NCBI GenBank assembly: GCA_963741135.1
Contig: CAVUHC010000003.1
Location: forward strand, 391,735-455,734
Reading direction: 5' to 3'
Source of the DNA: Gp6-AA40 sp963741135
GTDB lineage: Bacteria; Acidobacteriota; Vicinamibacteria; Vicinamibacterales; UBA2999
DNA length: 64,000 bases
Shown here one piece after another: positions 14,930 to 23,260 of this stretch; the first letter of the stretch is position 1; each line of letters starts with the position of its first letter. The notes under the pieces are model-generated. The model saw nothing but the letters and a program-made list of their open reading frames with translations. It was not told the DNA's origin and made no database searches. The position numbers were made by a program, and so were the translations under genes.

Positions 14930-16915
14930 TCATTCTACTTTGCGGATTGCCGTACGGGCGACGATGACCGCCAGCGCCAGAAACAGGAAGGCGGTCGCGA
15001 TTTGCCCGGATATTCCATCGCTGTGGAGGAATGGGACAGCGTTGCCGATGCTCTGGAACGGGCCGATCGTGCCTGTCCCTACGAGGACAGCGAAGAGGAT
15101 TCCGGCAATGGAGCCGCCGGCAATCAGGCCCGAGCTGAACAATGTGCCGGCGCTCAATTCGGATTCCTGCGCCTTTCCTGTCTTGCTCTCGACCCAGGCT
15201 CGTACCAGCCCACCGGCAAAAATCGGCGCCGTGGTTGCGATTGGGAGGTAGGACCCCACCGCGAACGAGAGCGAGCGGATTCCGCACAGCTCCAACGCCA
15301 GTGACAGGAAGATCCCGATCAGCACCAGTCCCCAGGGGAGGTTCTGGTTGAGAAGGCCCTTGATGATCGTGGCCATCAGCGTCGCCTGGGGTGCCGCGAG
15401 ATTCGCCGATCCAATGCCTCCAAGATTGTTGTGGAGGTAGAGGATGGTGAGGCCGATGACCGACGCGGAAACGATGACGCCAATCACCAGCCCGATCTGC
15501 TGGTACAGCGGCGTCGCGCCGACGATATAGCCCGTCTTCAGATCCTGCGACGTGTTGCCCGCGTTCGCAGCCGCGATGCACACAATCGCGCCGACGCCAA
15601 GCGCGATTGGCGAGTACATGTCTCCAGTCCAGCCGAGCGCGACGAAGAGGAGGCAGGTGAGGATCAGCGTGGCGATCGTCATGCCCGAGATCGGGTTGGA
15701 CGAGGTGCCAATCAGGCCGGTGATGCGCGATGACACTGTCGAAAAGAAGAACCCGAAGATCAGGATCAGGACGGCGGCAAGTGCGTTGCCGTACGTCGGT
15801 AGGCTGGGGATTACCGTCAGAAACACCGCCAGCAGGAGCGACCCGCCGAGGACGGCAACCATCGGTATGTCGCGTTCGGTGCGCAGCCTGGTGTCTATGC
15901 CACCGGCCACGGAGAAGCCGCGAAAACCCTCACGGGCGGAAGCGACGATCGTGGGAATCGTGCGGCCGAGCGTGATCAGGCCAGCGGCAAGCACGGCACC
16001 GGCTCCGATATAGCGGATGTAAGCGCTCCACAATTGCGCCGGCGCCATTTCGGAGATCAGGAACGGCTGGCCCGTCGCGGGATTGTTCGCGTAGTTCGGA
16101 TGAATCGGCGGAAATGGCACGTTGATGTACGCGCCGAGGATCGACAAGAGCGGCAGCAGCACGAGCCACGACAGCACGCCTCCCGCGAACATGGTCCCCG
16201 CGATCGCCGGACCGATGACGTAGCCGACGCCAAGGTACTCCGGAGAAACGTCGATGTTGAGCGTGGCGTTCGGGAACTGGCTCGCGCGCGGCGTCGAGTA
16301 GCCGATTTCGGTGCGGAAGAGGTTGAGAATCCACGACAGCGCCTTCCAGAGGGCGCCGACCCCAAGCCCACCAAAGACGAGCGCCGCAAGTTTGCCTCCG
16401 CGCTCACCCGCCACGAGCACTTCGGCGCAGGCGGTCCCTTCCGGGAAGGGAAGGACGCCATGTTCCTTCACGATCAGCGCACGGCGCAAAGGCACCATCA
16501 TCAGCACGCCGAGGATGCCACCCGCAAAGGTCAACATCGTGATCTGGACGTAGTTGAAATAATCCGGGCCGTCCGGCGCCAGAAAGATCAGCGCCGGCAC
16601 GGTGAAGACGACACCGCCGGCGATTGACTCTCCGGCGGAGCCGATCGTCTGGACGATGTTGTTTTCGAGAATTGTGGAGCCGCCAAGCTTCTTGAGCACC
16701 GAGATCGCGAGCACGGCGATCGGGATCGAAGCGGCCACGGTCAACCCCGCGCGGAGTCCCAGGTACACGGTGGACGCTCCGAAGAGCAGCCCGAACAGCG
16801 AGCCCAGGATCACGGCTCGGACCGTGAACTCGGCGGGTGATTCCGAGGCCGGAACGTACGGCTGAAACGTCCCCTGTTGCGGCGTGACGGGCGGTCGCAT
16901 GGTCGCATGTGCCAT
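14930..16915 (-). CDS. OPT-family oligopeptide/metal-chelate transporter
   Basis: A protein of about 660 residues with about 15 predicted membrane helices. Family signatures are visible: NIVQTIGSAGESIAGGVVFT near residue 85, LPFPEGTACAEVLVAGERGG near 165 and the C-terminal AVGSYLPIATTAPIFAGGL. OPT proteins import small peptides or metal-chelate complexes using the proton gradient. The start is uncertain: candidates at 16933, 16915 and 16900 all lie against or within the 5' end of divergent rex, and none has a clear ribosome site. Confidence 0.88.
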   Translation of the reverse strand: MAHATMRPPVTPQQGTFQPYVPASESPAEFTVRAVILGSLFGLLFGASTVYLGLRAGLTVAASIPIAVLAISVLKKLGGSTILENNIVQTIGSAGESIAGGVVFTVPALIFLAPDGPDYFNYVQITMLTFAGGILGVLMMVPLRRALIVKEHGVLPFPEGTACAEVLVAGERGGKLAALVFGGLGVGALWKALSWILNLFRTEIGYSTPRASQFPNATLNIDVSPEYLGVGYVIGPAIAGTMFAGGVLSWLVLLPLLSILGAYINVPFPPIHPNYANNPATGQPFLISEMAPAQLWSAYIRYIGAGAVLAAGLITLGRTIPTIVASAREGFRGFSVAGGIDTRLRTERDIPMVAVLGGSLLLAVFLTVIPSLPTYGNALAAVLILIFGFFFSTVSSRITGLIGTSSNPISGMTIATLILTCLLFVALGWTGDMYSPIALGVGAIVCIAAANAGNTSQDLKTGYIVGATPLYQQIGLVIGVIVSASVIGLTILYLHNNLGGIGSANLAAPQATLMATIIKGLLNQNLPWGLVLIGIFLSLALELCGIRSLSFAVGSYLPIATTAPIFAGGLVRAWVESKTGKAQESELSAGTLFSSGLIAGGSIAGILFAVLVGTGTIGPFQSIGNAVPFLHSDGISGQIATAFLFLALAVIVARTAIRKVE

Positions 16916-16923
16916 GGCGCGTG

Positions 16924-17607
16924 ATGGTAGCATTGAACCTTGTGAATCGGCCGAACAAGCGGCGGCATACGCCGGATCAAGTTTCGGAACTCACGACGAA
17001 CCGGCTGTCGATCTACCTGCGCTGCCTCAACGAGCTCGATGTCAGCGGCGTCGAGACAATTTCCTCGCAAGCGCTTGCCGAGCAGTTTCACCTGAACGCG
17101 GCCCAGATCCGGAAAGACCTCGCCTACTTCGGCGAATTCGGCGTTCGCGGCGTCGGCTACTACGTCAAGGAGCTGCGGCGCCATTTGCGCCAGATTCTCG
17201 GCCTCGATCGCCGGCTCCGTGTTGCCATCATGGGCGCCGGCAACCTCGGTCTCGCGCTCGCGGACTATCCCGGCTTTCGCCAGGAAGGGTTCGAAATCGC
17301 CGCATTGTTCGACGCGGCAAACGAAAAGATCGGCCACGAATCGCGTGGCGGAGTGCCGATCTACGACATCAAGGATCTGAAGCGCATTGCGCGGCGCGAG
17401 CGGCTCGACATCGCGGTCGTCGCCGTGCCCGCTCCGCATGCGCAGCCTGTCGTCGACCAGGTCGTGTCCGCGGGAATCAAGGGAATTCTCAACTTCTCGC
17501 CGGGCGCGCTGCACGTCCCTGACAATGTGAAGCTCAAGAGCGTCGATCTGACGGTCTCGCTCGAAAGCCTGTCGTTCTATCTGGCCCAGGGTGACAACGG
17601 TGACTAA
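16924..17607 (+). CDS. rex: Redox-sensing transcriptional repressor Rex
   Basis: About 227 residues: winged-helix DNA-binding half (LSIYLRCLNEL, ISSQALAEQFHLNAAQIRKD, YFGEFGVRGVGYYV) and a Rossmann NADH-binding half (VAIMGAGNLGLALADY, then PAPHAQ). Rex senses the NADH/NAD ratio and represses respiratory and fermentative genes. Possible starts run from GTG 16909 to GTG 16942; ATG 16924 is a compromise. The 5' end overlaps or abuts that of the OPT transporter gene. The 3' end overlaps moaC by 17 bases. Confidence 0.92.
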   Translation: MVALNLVNRPNKRRHTPDQVSELTTNRLSIYLRCLNELDVSGVETISSQALAEQFHLNAAQIRKDLAYFGEFGVRGVGYYVKELRRHLRQILGLDRRLRVAIMGAGNLGLALADYPGFRQEGFEIAALFDAANEKIGHESRGGVPIYDIKDLKRIARRERLDIAVVAVPAPHAQPVVDQVVSAGIKGILNFSPGALHVPDNVKLKSVDLTVSLESLSFYLAQGDNGD

Positions 17608-18220
17608 GGTTCGCGGACCCAAAGGGTCCGCGCCGCGACGGCAAGGGTCCGCGCCGCGACGGCAAGGGTCCGCGCCGCGACGGCAAGGGTCCGCGCCGCG
17701 ACGGCAGGAGTCCGCGCCGCGACGGCAAGGATCAGCGAAGCGTTCGCAAAAGCTATCTCACGTCGATGTCCGCGGACGCGTGAAGATGGTCGACGTCGGC
17801 GCCAAGCCGGTCACCGCGCGCGAAGCCGTCGCCCTCGGCGCGATCACGATGAGCGCCGAAGCGCTGCGGCTGATTCGCCTCGGCGAGGTCGCGAAAGGGG
17901 ACCCGCTGCAGGCAGCCCGCGTTGCGGGCATCATGGCTGCGAAACAGACAGCGTCGCTCATCCCGCTCTGCCACCCCCTCCCACTCACCCATGTCAGCGT
18001 CGAGCTGACGCCCGCACGGCGCGGCTACACGATCGAAGCGCGTGTCCGGACGAACTCGCAGACGGGGGTCGAGATGGAGGCGCTCACCGCCGTCTCAGTG
18101 GCTGCGCTGACGATCTACGACATGGTCAAGGCAGTCGACAAGGCCATGGTCATTGGTGACATCCGGCTGGTGAAAAAGACCGGGGGGAAATCCGGGCAGT
18201 ACATCAGGCGCGGCGGTTAA
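17591..18220 (+). CDS. moaC: Cyclic pyranopterin monophosphate synthase MoaC with repeat-encoded N-terminal extension
   Basis: A 209-residue protein; the MoaC domain is residues about 56-209, beginning LSHVDVRGRVKMVDVGAKPVT. It converts the GTP-derived cyclic intermediate to cPMP in molybdenum cofactor synthesis. The substrate loop LCHPLPLTHV and the catalytic region MVKAVDKAM are intact. Residues about 12-46 are five near-perfect QGSAPRR heptapeptides from a 21-bp tandem repeat. No usable start lies between the repeats and the domain, so they are probably translated. GTG 17591 overlaps the rex end. Confidence 0.9.
   Translation: MTTVTKVRGPKGSAPRRQGSAPRRQGSAPRRQGSAPRRQESAPRRQGSAKRSQKLSHVDVRGRVKMVDVGAKPVTAREAVALGAITMSAEALRLIRLGEVAKGDPLQAARVAGIMAAKQTASLIPLCHPLPLTHVSVELTPARRGYTIEARVRTNSQTGVEMEALTAVSVAALTIYDMVKAVDKAMVIGDIRLVKKTGGKSGQYIRRGG
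17612..17728. repeat. 21-bp tandem repeat and palindrome inside moaC
   Basis: A short palindrome (GCGGACCC-aaa-GGGTCCGC, 17613-17631) leads into five 21-bp copies, starting at 17624, 17645, 17666, 17687 and 17708. The first three are identical, the fifth opens with GAG for GGG. The unit length, a multiple of both three and seven, keeps the frame open. Confidence 0.93.
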
Positions 18221-18226
18221 GACCGC

Positions 18227-19210
18227 ATGCAGGTCCTCATCGCCATCCACCATCGTGTCGTTGCCTGGGCGATCCCCGCGACACACGTCGAGCAGCTCCG
18301 GAGGCGGTTTCCACACATTGACTTTCTTCACTCCCGCGATCGCGACTCGGACCTGGCGCTGGCGCCCGAGGCCGACGTCGCGTTCGCGTTGGGCCTCTCA
18401 AGAGAAGCCGCGGCGCGTGCCACCCGGCTCCAGTGGGTCCATTGCTCGGCGCATGCCGTCGGGCAGTTTCCGCTGGCGGATCTCGCCTCCAGGGGCATCA
18501 CCGTCACCAACTCGCGAGGCATACAATCCACACCAATCGCGGAGCACGTGATGGCCGGTCTCCTCGCGCTGGCGCGTCGTCTGCCGCAGACGTTGAGATG
18601 GCAGGAGCAACGCGTGTGGCTACCGAACGAGCTCACCGGCCGGGCATCGCCGTGGTTGATTGCCGGGAAGACGATGGGGATTATCGGGCTGGGCACATTG
18701 GGGCAGGCGATTGCCACCCGTGCAAAGGCCTTTGGAATGCGCGTGATTGGGATCCGGCGAAACCCCGACCGTGACGTGCCGGTCGGCGTGGACCAAATCG
18801 TGGCGCGCATCGACGTCGATCACATGCTGGAAGAGGCCGATGTCGTCGTCCTGGCCGCGCCCTGGACGCCCGACACGAATCGGATTCTCGATGCGGCAGC
18901 AATTGGAAAGATGAAGCCCGGGGCGGTGGTGATCAATGTCGCACGAGGGCAGCTTGTGGATGAACCGGCGCTGGAGGAGGCGCTGGCGTCGGGGAGACTT
19001 GGCGGCGCCGTGCTCGACGTGTTCACGAACGAACCCCTGCCTCCTGACAGCGCGTTCTGGTCGATGCCGAACGTGATTATCACGCCACACACGTCGGGCT
19101 TCCGCACCGATCACTTCGATGCGGTCGTCAACCTCTTTTCGGACAATCTGCAGCGCTTCGAGCGCGGCGACGATCTGCTGAACGTCGTCGATGTCGAAGC
19201 TGGATATTAG
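18227..19210 (+). CDS. D-2-hydroxyacid dehydrogenase
   Basis: A 327-residue NAD(P)-dependent oxidoreductase. The dinucleotide motif MGIIGLGTLGQAIA is near residues 150-163. The catalytic triad is visible as Arg in ARGQLVDE, Glu in TNEPLP and His in PHTSGF. Divergent members of this family include glyoxylate/hydroxypyruvate reductases and 2-ketoacid reductases; the substrate cannot be set from sequence. It begins six bases after the moaC stop and likely shares its transcript. Confidence 0.88.
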   Translation: MQVLIAIHHRVVAWAIPATHVEQLRRRFPHIDFLHSRDRDSDLALAPEADVAFALGLSREAAARATRLQWVHCSAHAVGQFPLADLASRGITVTNSRGIQSTPIAEHVMAGLLALARRLPQTLRWQEQRVWLPNELTGRASPWLIAGKTMGIIGLGTLGQAIATRAKAFGMRVIGIRRNPDRDVPVGVDQIVARIDVDHMLEEADVVVLAAPWTPDTNRILDAAAIGKMKPGAVVINVARGQLVDEPALEEALASGRLGGAVLDVFTNEPLPPDSAFWSMPNVIITPHTSGFRTDHFDAVVNLFSDNLQRFERGDDLLNVVDVEAGY

Positions 19211-19295
19211 AAGGGGTCGGGAGTCGTTACGAGAATCGAAATACGCCGCATGACCCAGTACGATTTCGATTCTCGTAACGACTGCCCGACCCCTT
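19211..19295. repeat. Long near-perfect inverted repeat between convergent genes
   Basis: Left arm 19211-19242 (AAGGGGTCGGGAGTCGTTAC...) and right arm 19263-19295 form a stem of about 32 bp with a single bulged base, around a 20-base loop. It fills the spacer between the dehydrogenase and the reverse-strand transporter. It may act as a two-way terminator; there is no T tract. Confidence 0.9.
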
Positions 19296-19297
19296 TG

Positions 19298-20158
19298 CTA
19301 ATGCGGCGGCTCGATATGGATGACGACGTCGACGATCTGGGGAAAACGCTCCATCAGCCGATCTTTCACGACGTGCGAGATCGCGTGGGCTTGAGCAAGC
19401 GGAGTGTTCCCGTAAATCCAGAGGTGCAGATCCACGAACACGCTGTCAGCCGGTCCGCGCGTGCGAATCTTTTCGCACCCGATGACGCCAGGCGTTGAGT
19501 CCACCACCGATCGGATGTCTTCTTCCGCGATGACGATCTGATCCGCGAGCACGCCGGAGGCATCCCTCGCAATCTGCCAGCAGGCGTGGCCGATGAAGAC
19601 CGCCACGACGAGGCCGGCGAACGGATCGAGCCTCGGATACCCGAGCCACGCGCCGCACAGGGCCGCCAGCACCGCGCCCGTCGTCCACACGTCGCTTGCG
19701 GTGTGCTTTGCGTCCGCACCGAGGATCTGGCTGTTCAGGCGCCGGCCTTCCTTCGATTCGTAGCGCACCACCAGCACGTTCACCACGAGTGTCGCGAGCA
19801 TCAACGCCACGCTTGCGGGCAGTACGGACGGCATACTGGCGGTGCGCAGCCGCCCAATCGCCGTCTCGAAGATCTGGACGAGCACGACGATCATGAAAAC
19901 CAAGATGGCGAGCGACGCCATCGTTTCGTACTTGCGATGACCATACGGATGGTCGGCGTCCGGCGGGCGCTGCGCGGCCGAGACGCCGATGAGCGCGACG
20001 ACGTTGGACGCCGCGTCGGTGAGCGAGTGGAAGCCGTCGGACAGGATCGACACCGCGCCGGTCACGTACCCGAGCGCGATCTTGGCCGCGGCGACGGCCA
20101 GGTTCAGGACGAGAACGCGGCGGAGGACGCGGACTACGGAAGTATGGCGGTCCGCCAA
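19298..20158 (-). CDS. Cation diffusion facilitator (CDF) metal transporter
   Basis: About 286 residues with six predicted membrane helices. The metal site motifs are DGFHSLTDAASN in TM2 and DAKHTASD in TM5, the HxxxD and DxxxD pairs that bind divalent metal; the C-terminal cytoplasmic domain ends DVVIHIEP. CDF proteins export Zn, Fe, Mn or Co in exchange for protons. The start is awkward: the frame upstream of TTG 20158 is translated from an AAAATGC repeat, and no ATG lies between. An ATG at 20230, beyond the repeat arm, is the alternative. Confidence 0.88.
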   Translation of the reverse strand: MADRHTSVVRVLRRVLVLNLAVAAAKIALGYVTGAVSILSDGFHSLTDAASNVVALIGVSAAQRPPDADHPYGHRKYETMASLAILVFMIVVLVQIFETAIGRLRTASMPSVLPASVALMLATLVVNVLVVRYESKEGRRLNSQILGADAKHTASDVWTTGAVLAALCGAWLGYPRLDPFAGLVVAVFIGHACWQIARDASGVLADQIVIAEEDIRSVVDSTPGVIGCEKIRTRGPADSVFVDLHLWIYGNTPLAQAHAISHVVKDRLMERFPQIVDVVIHIEPPH

Positions 20159-20283
20159 TTCAAAATGCAAAATGCAAAATGCAAACACTACCCGTCCGAA
20201 ACAACGGGGTGAAGACGTCGCGCTGTTCACCCCGCTGATGCAAACTCCTCATTGTTTGCATTTTGCATTTTGCATTTTGAATT
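20157..20283. repeat. Perfect 31-bp inverted heptamer repeat, AAAATGC unit, with nested hairpin
   Basis: Left arm 20157-20187 and right arm 20253-20283 are perfect complements over 31 bases and contain three AAAATGC units. The 65-base loop itself contains GGGGTGAA...TTCACCCC, an inner stem. The element overlaps the presumed start of the CDF gene. Confidence 0.95.
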
Positions 20284-20311
20284 ACCGTGCGCCGGAAGAT
20301 TTCAACCGCGC

Positions 20312-20941
20312 TCAGAACACATGCGCGGTCGGTATAGGCCACCACCGCAGTTGCACCTTGCCGATGATGTACTTCTTCGGCACGAAACCCCAGTGGCGGC
20401 TGTCCGAGCTGTTGTTCCGGTGATCTCCCATCACGAAGTAATAGCCTTCAGGCACTGGGGTGGGTCCAAAATCATCATGGCTGCGAAATTCGGGAGCGAC
20501 GAAGCCATCGGGCATCGGCACGTCGTTGACATACACGTGGCCGTCGACGATGCGGACGGTGTCGCCTTCCTCGGCGATCACCCGCTTGACGAATGATTTG
20601 TCGGGGTTGAGCGGGTAGTAGAGCATCACGATATCGCCGCGCCGCGGCGCGCTCACCCGGTACACGAACTTGTTGACGATCAGCCGGTCCTGGTCCTCGA
20701 GAGTCGGCGCCATGCTCTGGCCTTCGACCCGCGCCACCTGGAACCCGAACGTCACGATGAGTGTCGCGTAGATGGCCGCCGAGAACAGCGTCTTGAACCA
20801 CGCGACGAGCTCGTCGCGCCAGACGTTGATCTGCTGCATCATCGCCGCGCTGCCGCGGTCGTCGACCTCGACGCGGGCGTCCGGGGACGGCCGCGCAGCG
20901 TCCTCTGTCGATCGCGCCGCGAGCGCGGCCTCGATCGGCAC
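20312..20941 (-). CDS. lepB: Signal peptidase I
   Basis: A 209-residue membrane serine protease that removes signal peptides from secreted proteins. A single membrane anchor (residues about 45-68) is followed by the catalytic Ser motif GQSMAPTL, the catalytic Lys in SFVKRVIAEEGD and the box VMGDHRNNSSDSRHWG. A 40-residue acidic N-terminal extension precedes the anchor; an internal MM pair at residue 34 could be the true start. It lies 41 bases behind the LytTR regulator and is probably in the same operon. Confidence 0.94.
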   Translation of the reverse strand: MPIEAALAARSTEDAARPSPDARVEVDDRGSAAMMQQINVWRDELVAWFKTLFSAAIYATLIVTFGFQVARVEGQSMAPTLEDQDRLIVNKFVYRVSAPRRGDIVMLYYPLNPDKSFVKRVIAEEGDTVRIVDGHVYVNDVPMPDGFVAPEFRSHDDFGPTPVPEGYYFVMGDHRNNSSDSRHWGFVPKKYIIGKVQLRWWPIPTAHVF

Positions 20942-20982
20942 GTTCAGCGTGAACGCGGACGCCTCGGGGGAGGACGGCGGCG

Positions 20983-21771
20983 TTACAGCTTCAGGTATTC
21001 CCGCAGCCGCTTCGTTTGGGATCGGCTCACGGGGATCTCCGTGCCCTTCGCGTCCTTCATCCTCAGGATGTAATTCCGGCTGAACCAGGGGACTATCTCC
21101 TTTATTTTGTTGATGTTGACCAGGTGCGACCGGTGCACGCGCCAGAAGACGTCCGGGTCGAGGCGCGCCTGCAAGTCGTCCAATGTCCGGTGATTCGAGG
21201 CTCCGGTCACCTGTCCTGTCACTATGTTAATCGACTCGTCGGCCAGCGAGGCATAGATGATGTCCTCCGCTTGGACAAGCAGGAACCGCTCCCCAACCTT
21301 GACCGCGACCTGTTCCCGGTGGACTGGACGGCCCGACATCATCTTTACGATTCGTTCGAGCTGATCGTTCAGTGGGGCCCCGCCGGGTGTCCGTTCAGCG
21401 CTCAACCGGCGCCGCGCCCGCTGCATGGCCTGGTCGAGCCGGGCGGCGTCCACCGGCTTCAGCAGGTAATCGACGGCATTCACCTCAAAAGCCTGGATGG
21501 CGTGCTGGTCGAACGCGGTCACGAATATCAGCGCGGGTGACTCATCGTCCCGCTGGAGGAGGCGTTGGGCCACCTCGAATCCCGTGAGACCCGGCATCTG
21601 AACGTCGAGAAACACGAGGTCGGGCTCGTGACGTTCAACGGCGGCGAGGGCTTCGATTCCGTTGCCGGCCTGCCCGACAATTTCGGCGTTGCCCAACTGC
21701 TCGAGCTGAAAGCACAACTCATCCCGCGCGAGCCGCTCGTCGTCGACGACCAATACTCGTATCCCTGGCAT
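20983..21771 (-). CDS. LytTR-family response regulator
   Basis: A 262-residue regulator. The receiver domain (1-120) has the acidic pair DDE, phospho-acceptor Asp in VFLDVQMPG and the conserved Lys in YLLKPVD. The LytTR DNA-binding domain (about 155-262) shows FWRVHRSHLVNINKIKEI, typical of AlgR/AgrA/LytR-type regulators. The partner kinase lies just upstream (21-base gap), so this is a complete LytS/LytR-type two-component system. Targets unknown. Confidence 0.92.
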   Translation of the reverse strand: MPGIRVLVVDDERLARDELCFQLEQLGNAEIVGQAGNGIEALAAVERHEPDLVFLDVQMPGLTGFEVAQRLLQRDDESPALIFVTAFDQHAIQAFEVNAVDYLLKPVDAARLDQAMQRARRRLSAERTPGGAPLNDQLERIVKMMSGRPVHREQVAVKVGERFLLVQAEDIIYASLADESINIVTGQVTGASNHRTLDDLQARLDPDVFWRVHRSHLVNINKIKEIVPWFSRNYILRMKDAKGTEIPVSRSQTKRLREYLKL

Positions 21772-21792
21772 TTTACGAATGTTTCGTCACCC

Positions 21793-23136
21793 TCATGCTG
21801 TGATCTGCTCCGCGGCCATCAGTTCGGGAATCTCGATGCGCGCCTTCGTGCCCTTGCCCGGCTCGCTCGCGAGCCGGAGTTGGTAGGTCGCCCCGAAGAT
21901 GACACGGAGGCGCTCACGGACATTTGCCAGGCCGATGCCGCTGGCCATGGGCTGATCGAGTCTGTCCATCATGAATCCCATCCCATCGTCTTCGACTTCG
22001 ATCACGACGCGCTGGTTCTCGCGCCAGCTGCGGATGACGATGGTGCCGATGCCGACTTTGCGGGAGAGTCCGTGCTTGATCGAGTTCTCGACGAGCGGCT
22101 GGAGGATCATGCTGGGCACGACCACGTCGATGGTGTCAGGACCGATCTCCTTGCGGACGCGCAGCTTTGGTCCGAATCTCACGACTTCAATGTCGAGGTA
22201 TTCGTCTATCGATTCGAGCTCTTCACGGAGCGTCACGAAATGTTCATGGCTGCGCAGCAGCCGGCGAAGAAGCCCTGACAGCTTGTTGATCAACGTTCGC
22301 GCCGTCTCGGGCTGCGAGCGGATGAGCGACGAGATCGACGTGAGTGTGTTGAACAGGAAGTGCGGATTGATCTGGCTCTTGAGCGCCTCGATCTTGGCGG
22401 CGAGGAGGAGCTTCTCCTGTTCCTGGAGGCGATGCTCGATCCGGGCGCTGTTCCAGATCTTGATCGGTGTCGCCACCGCGAGCACCGTTGCCAGAATAAC
22501 CAGCAGCATCATCCCCGGTGACGGAGTGCCGAGATCCGCGCCGGGATAGAAGAGTCGCTCGACTCCGAAGCGCGCGCCCAGCGTCTGTCGAAGAAGTTCG
22601 AGCGCGACAGGTGCAATCAGGAGCGCGAGCTGCCAGCTCACGCCAAGCTTCCGGACGATATGCCACACGTGTTTGTAGAGATCTATGAAGACGAGCGGCG
22701 TGAATTGCCAGATCGTCTCCTTCGGGCAGGCCTCGCGGAGGCCGCCACCGGCAAAGCCGCAGCCGATGGCGAATGGCACCGCGATGAACTCGCCAGCAAT
22801 CAGCGCGGGCGTGCCGACGAGTACACCCACGAGTGCGCCCGCGTAGGGACCTGCAATCAGTCCCGCGAGGAACGCGCCTTCGAGGGTGAGGTCGGCCGCT
22901 TTGTAGCTGAGAAGAAGGCGCGCGGCGACGCCCGCCATCAGCGGGATGCCGAAGGCCGCCGTGAACACCAGCCGATCGTTCCATCCACGGCGCTCGAAGA
23001 TCAGGATGTGCCTGAACCTGTGATACCGGGCGAGCATCGTCGCAAGCACCGCCATAACGGCGAGCTTGACGACGAGCGTCGTCAGCAGGAACTGGTCGGC
23101 CGAGAGGAATCTTGCTCCTTCGAGCATTCGGGCCAT
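21793..23136 (-). CDS. LytS-type sensor histidine kinase (5TM-LYT)
   Basis: A 447-residue kinase. The N-terminal half is a 5TM-LYT membrane sensor (helices between residues 10 and 220, with EGAFLAGLIAGPYAGALVGVL). The His_kinase domain carries ALKSQINPHFLFNTL, the HPK8-type phosphorylation site, and the ATPase part has QPLVENSIKHGL and DDGMGF. ATG 23136 is chosen; the longer frame enters a repeat. The start codon lies in a short palindrome, GGCCATT-gcttac-AATGGCC on the coding strand. Cognate to the regulator downstream. Confidence 0.92.
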   Translation of the reverse strand: MARMLEGARFLSADQFLLTTLVVKLAVMAVLATMLARYHRFRHILIFERRGWNDRLVFTAAFGIPLMAGVAARLLLSYKAADLTLEGAFLAGLIAGPYAGALVGVLVGTPALIAGEFIAVPFAIGCGFAGGGLREACPKETIWQFTPLVFIDLYKHVWHIVRKLGVSWQLALLIAPVALELLRQTLGARFGVERLFYPGADLGTPSPGMMLLVILATVLAVATPIKIWNSARIEHRLQEQEKLLLAAKIEALKSQINPHFLFNTLTSISSLIRSQPETARTLINKLSGLLRRLLRSHEHFVTLREELESIDEYLDIEVVRFGPKLRVRKEIGPDTIDVVVPSMILQPLVENSIKHGLSRKVGIGTIVIRSWRENQRVVIEVEDDGMGFMMDRLDQPMASGIGLANVRERLRVIFGATYQLRLASEPGKGTKARIEIPELMAAEQITA

Positions 23137-23151
23137 TGTAAGCAATGGCCC

Positions 23152-23245
23152 GTAAATCCCAACTCCCAAATCCCAAATTCCAAATCCCAAAGAACCTCGA
23201 AAAGGCTTTGGATTTGGGGTTTGGGATTTGGGAGTTGGGATTTAA
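23152..23245. repeat. Inverted heptamer repeat, GGGATTT family
   Basis: Begins GTAAATCCCAACTCCC and ends GGGAGTTGGGATTTAAC; the arms (about 23152-23192 and 23206-23245) are long imperfect complements with a loop AGAACCTCGAAAAGG. It lies between divergent genes (lytS and nuoI), so it is not placed as a terminator. Confidence 0.92.
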
Positions 23246-23248
23246 CGT

Positions 23249-23254
23249 TATGAT
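23249..23254 (+). promoter_or_regulatory. -10 box TATGAT, probable leaderless start of nuoI
   Basis: TATGAT ends six bases before ATG 23261 and follows the repeat arm directly. The mRNA would begin at or within a base or two of the start codon. Confidence 0.45.
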
Positions 23255-23260
23255 CGTTGG

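Noticed and set aside
16940..16958. Full Rex operator
   Set aside because: Only the left half and the last four bases match the known TTGTGAA-N4-TTCACAA form; kept as a weak hint in the rex finding.
17624..17728. CRISPR array
   Set aside because: Direct copies lie head to tail with no spacers; it is a coding tandem repeat.
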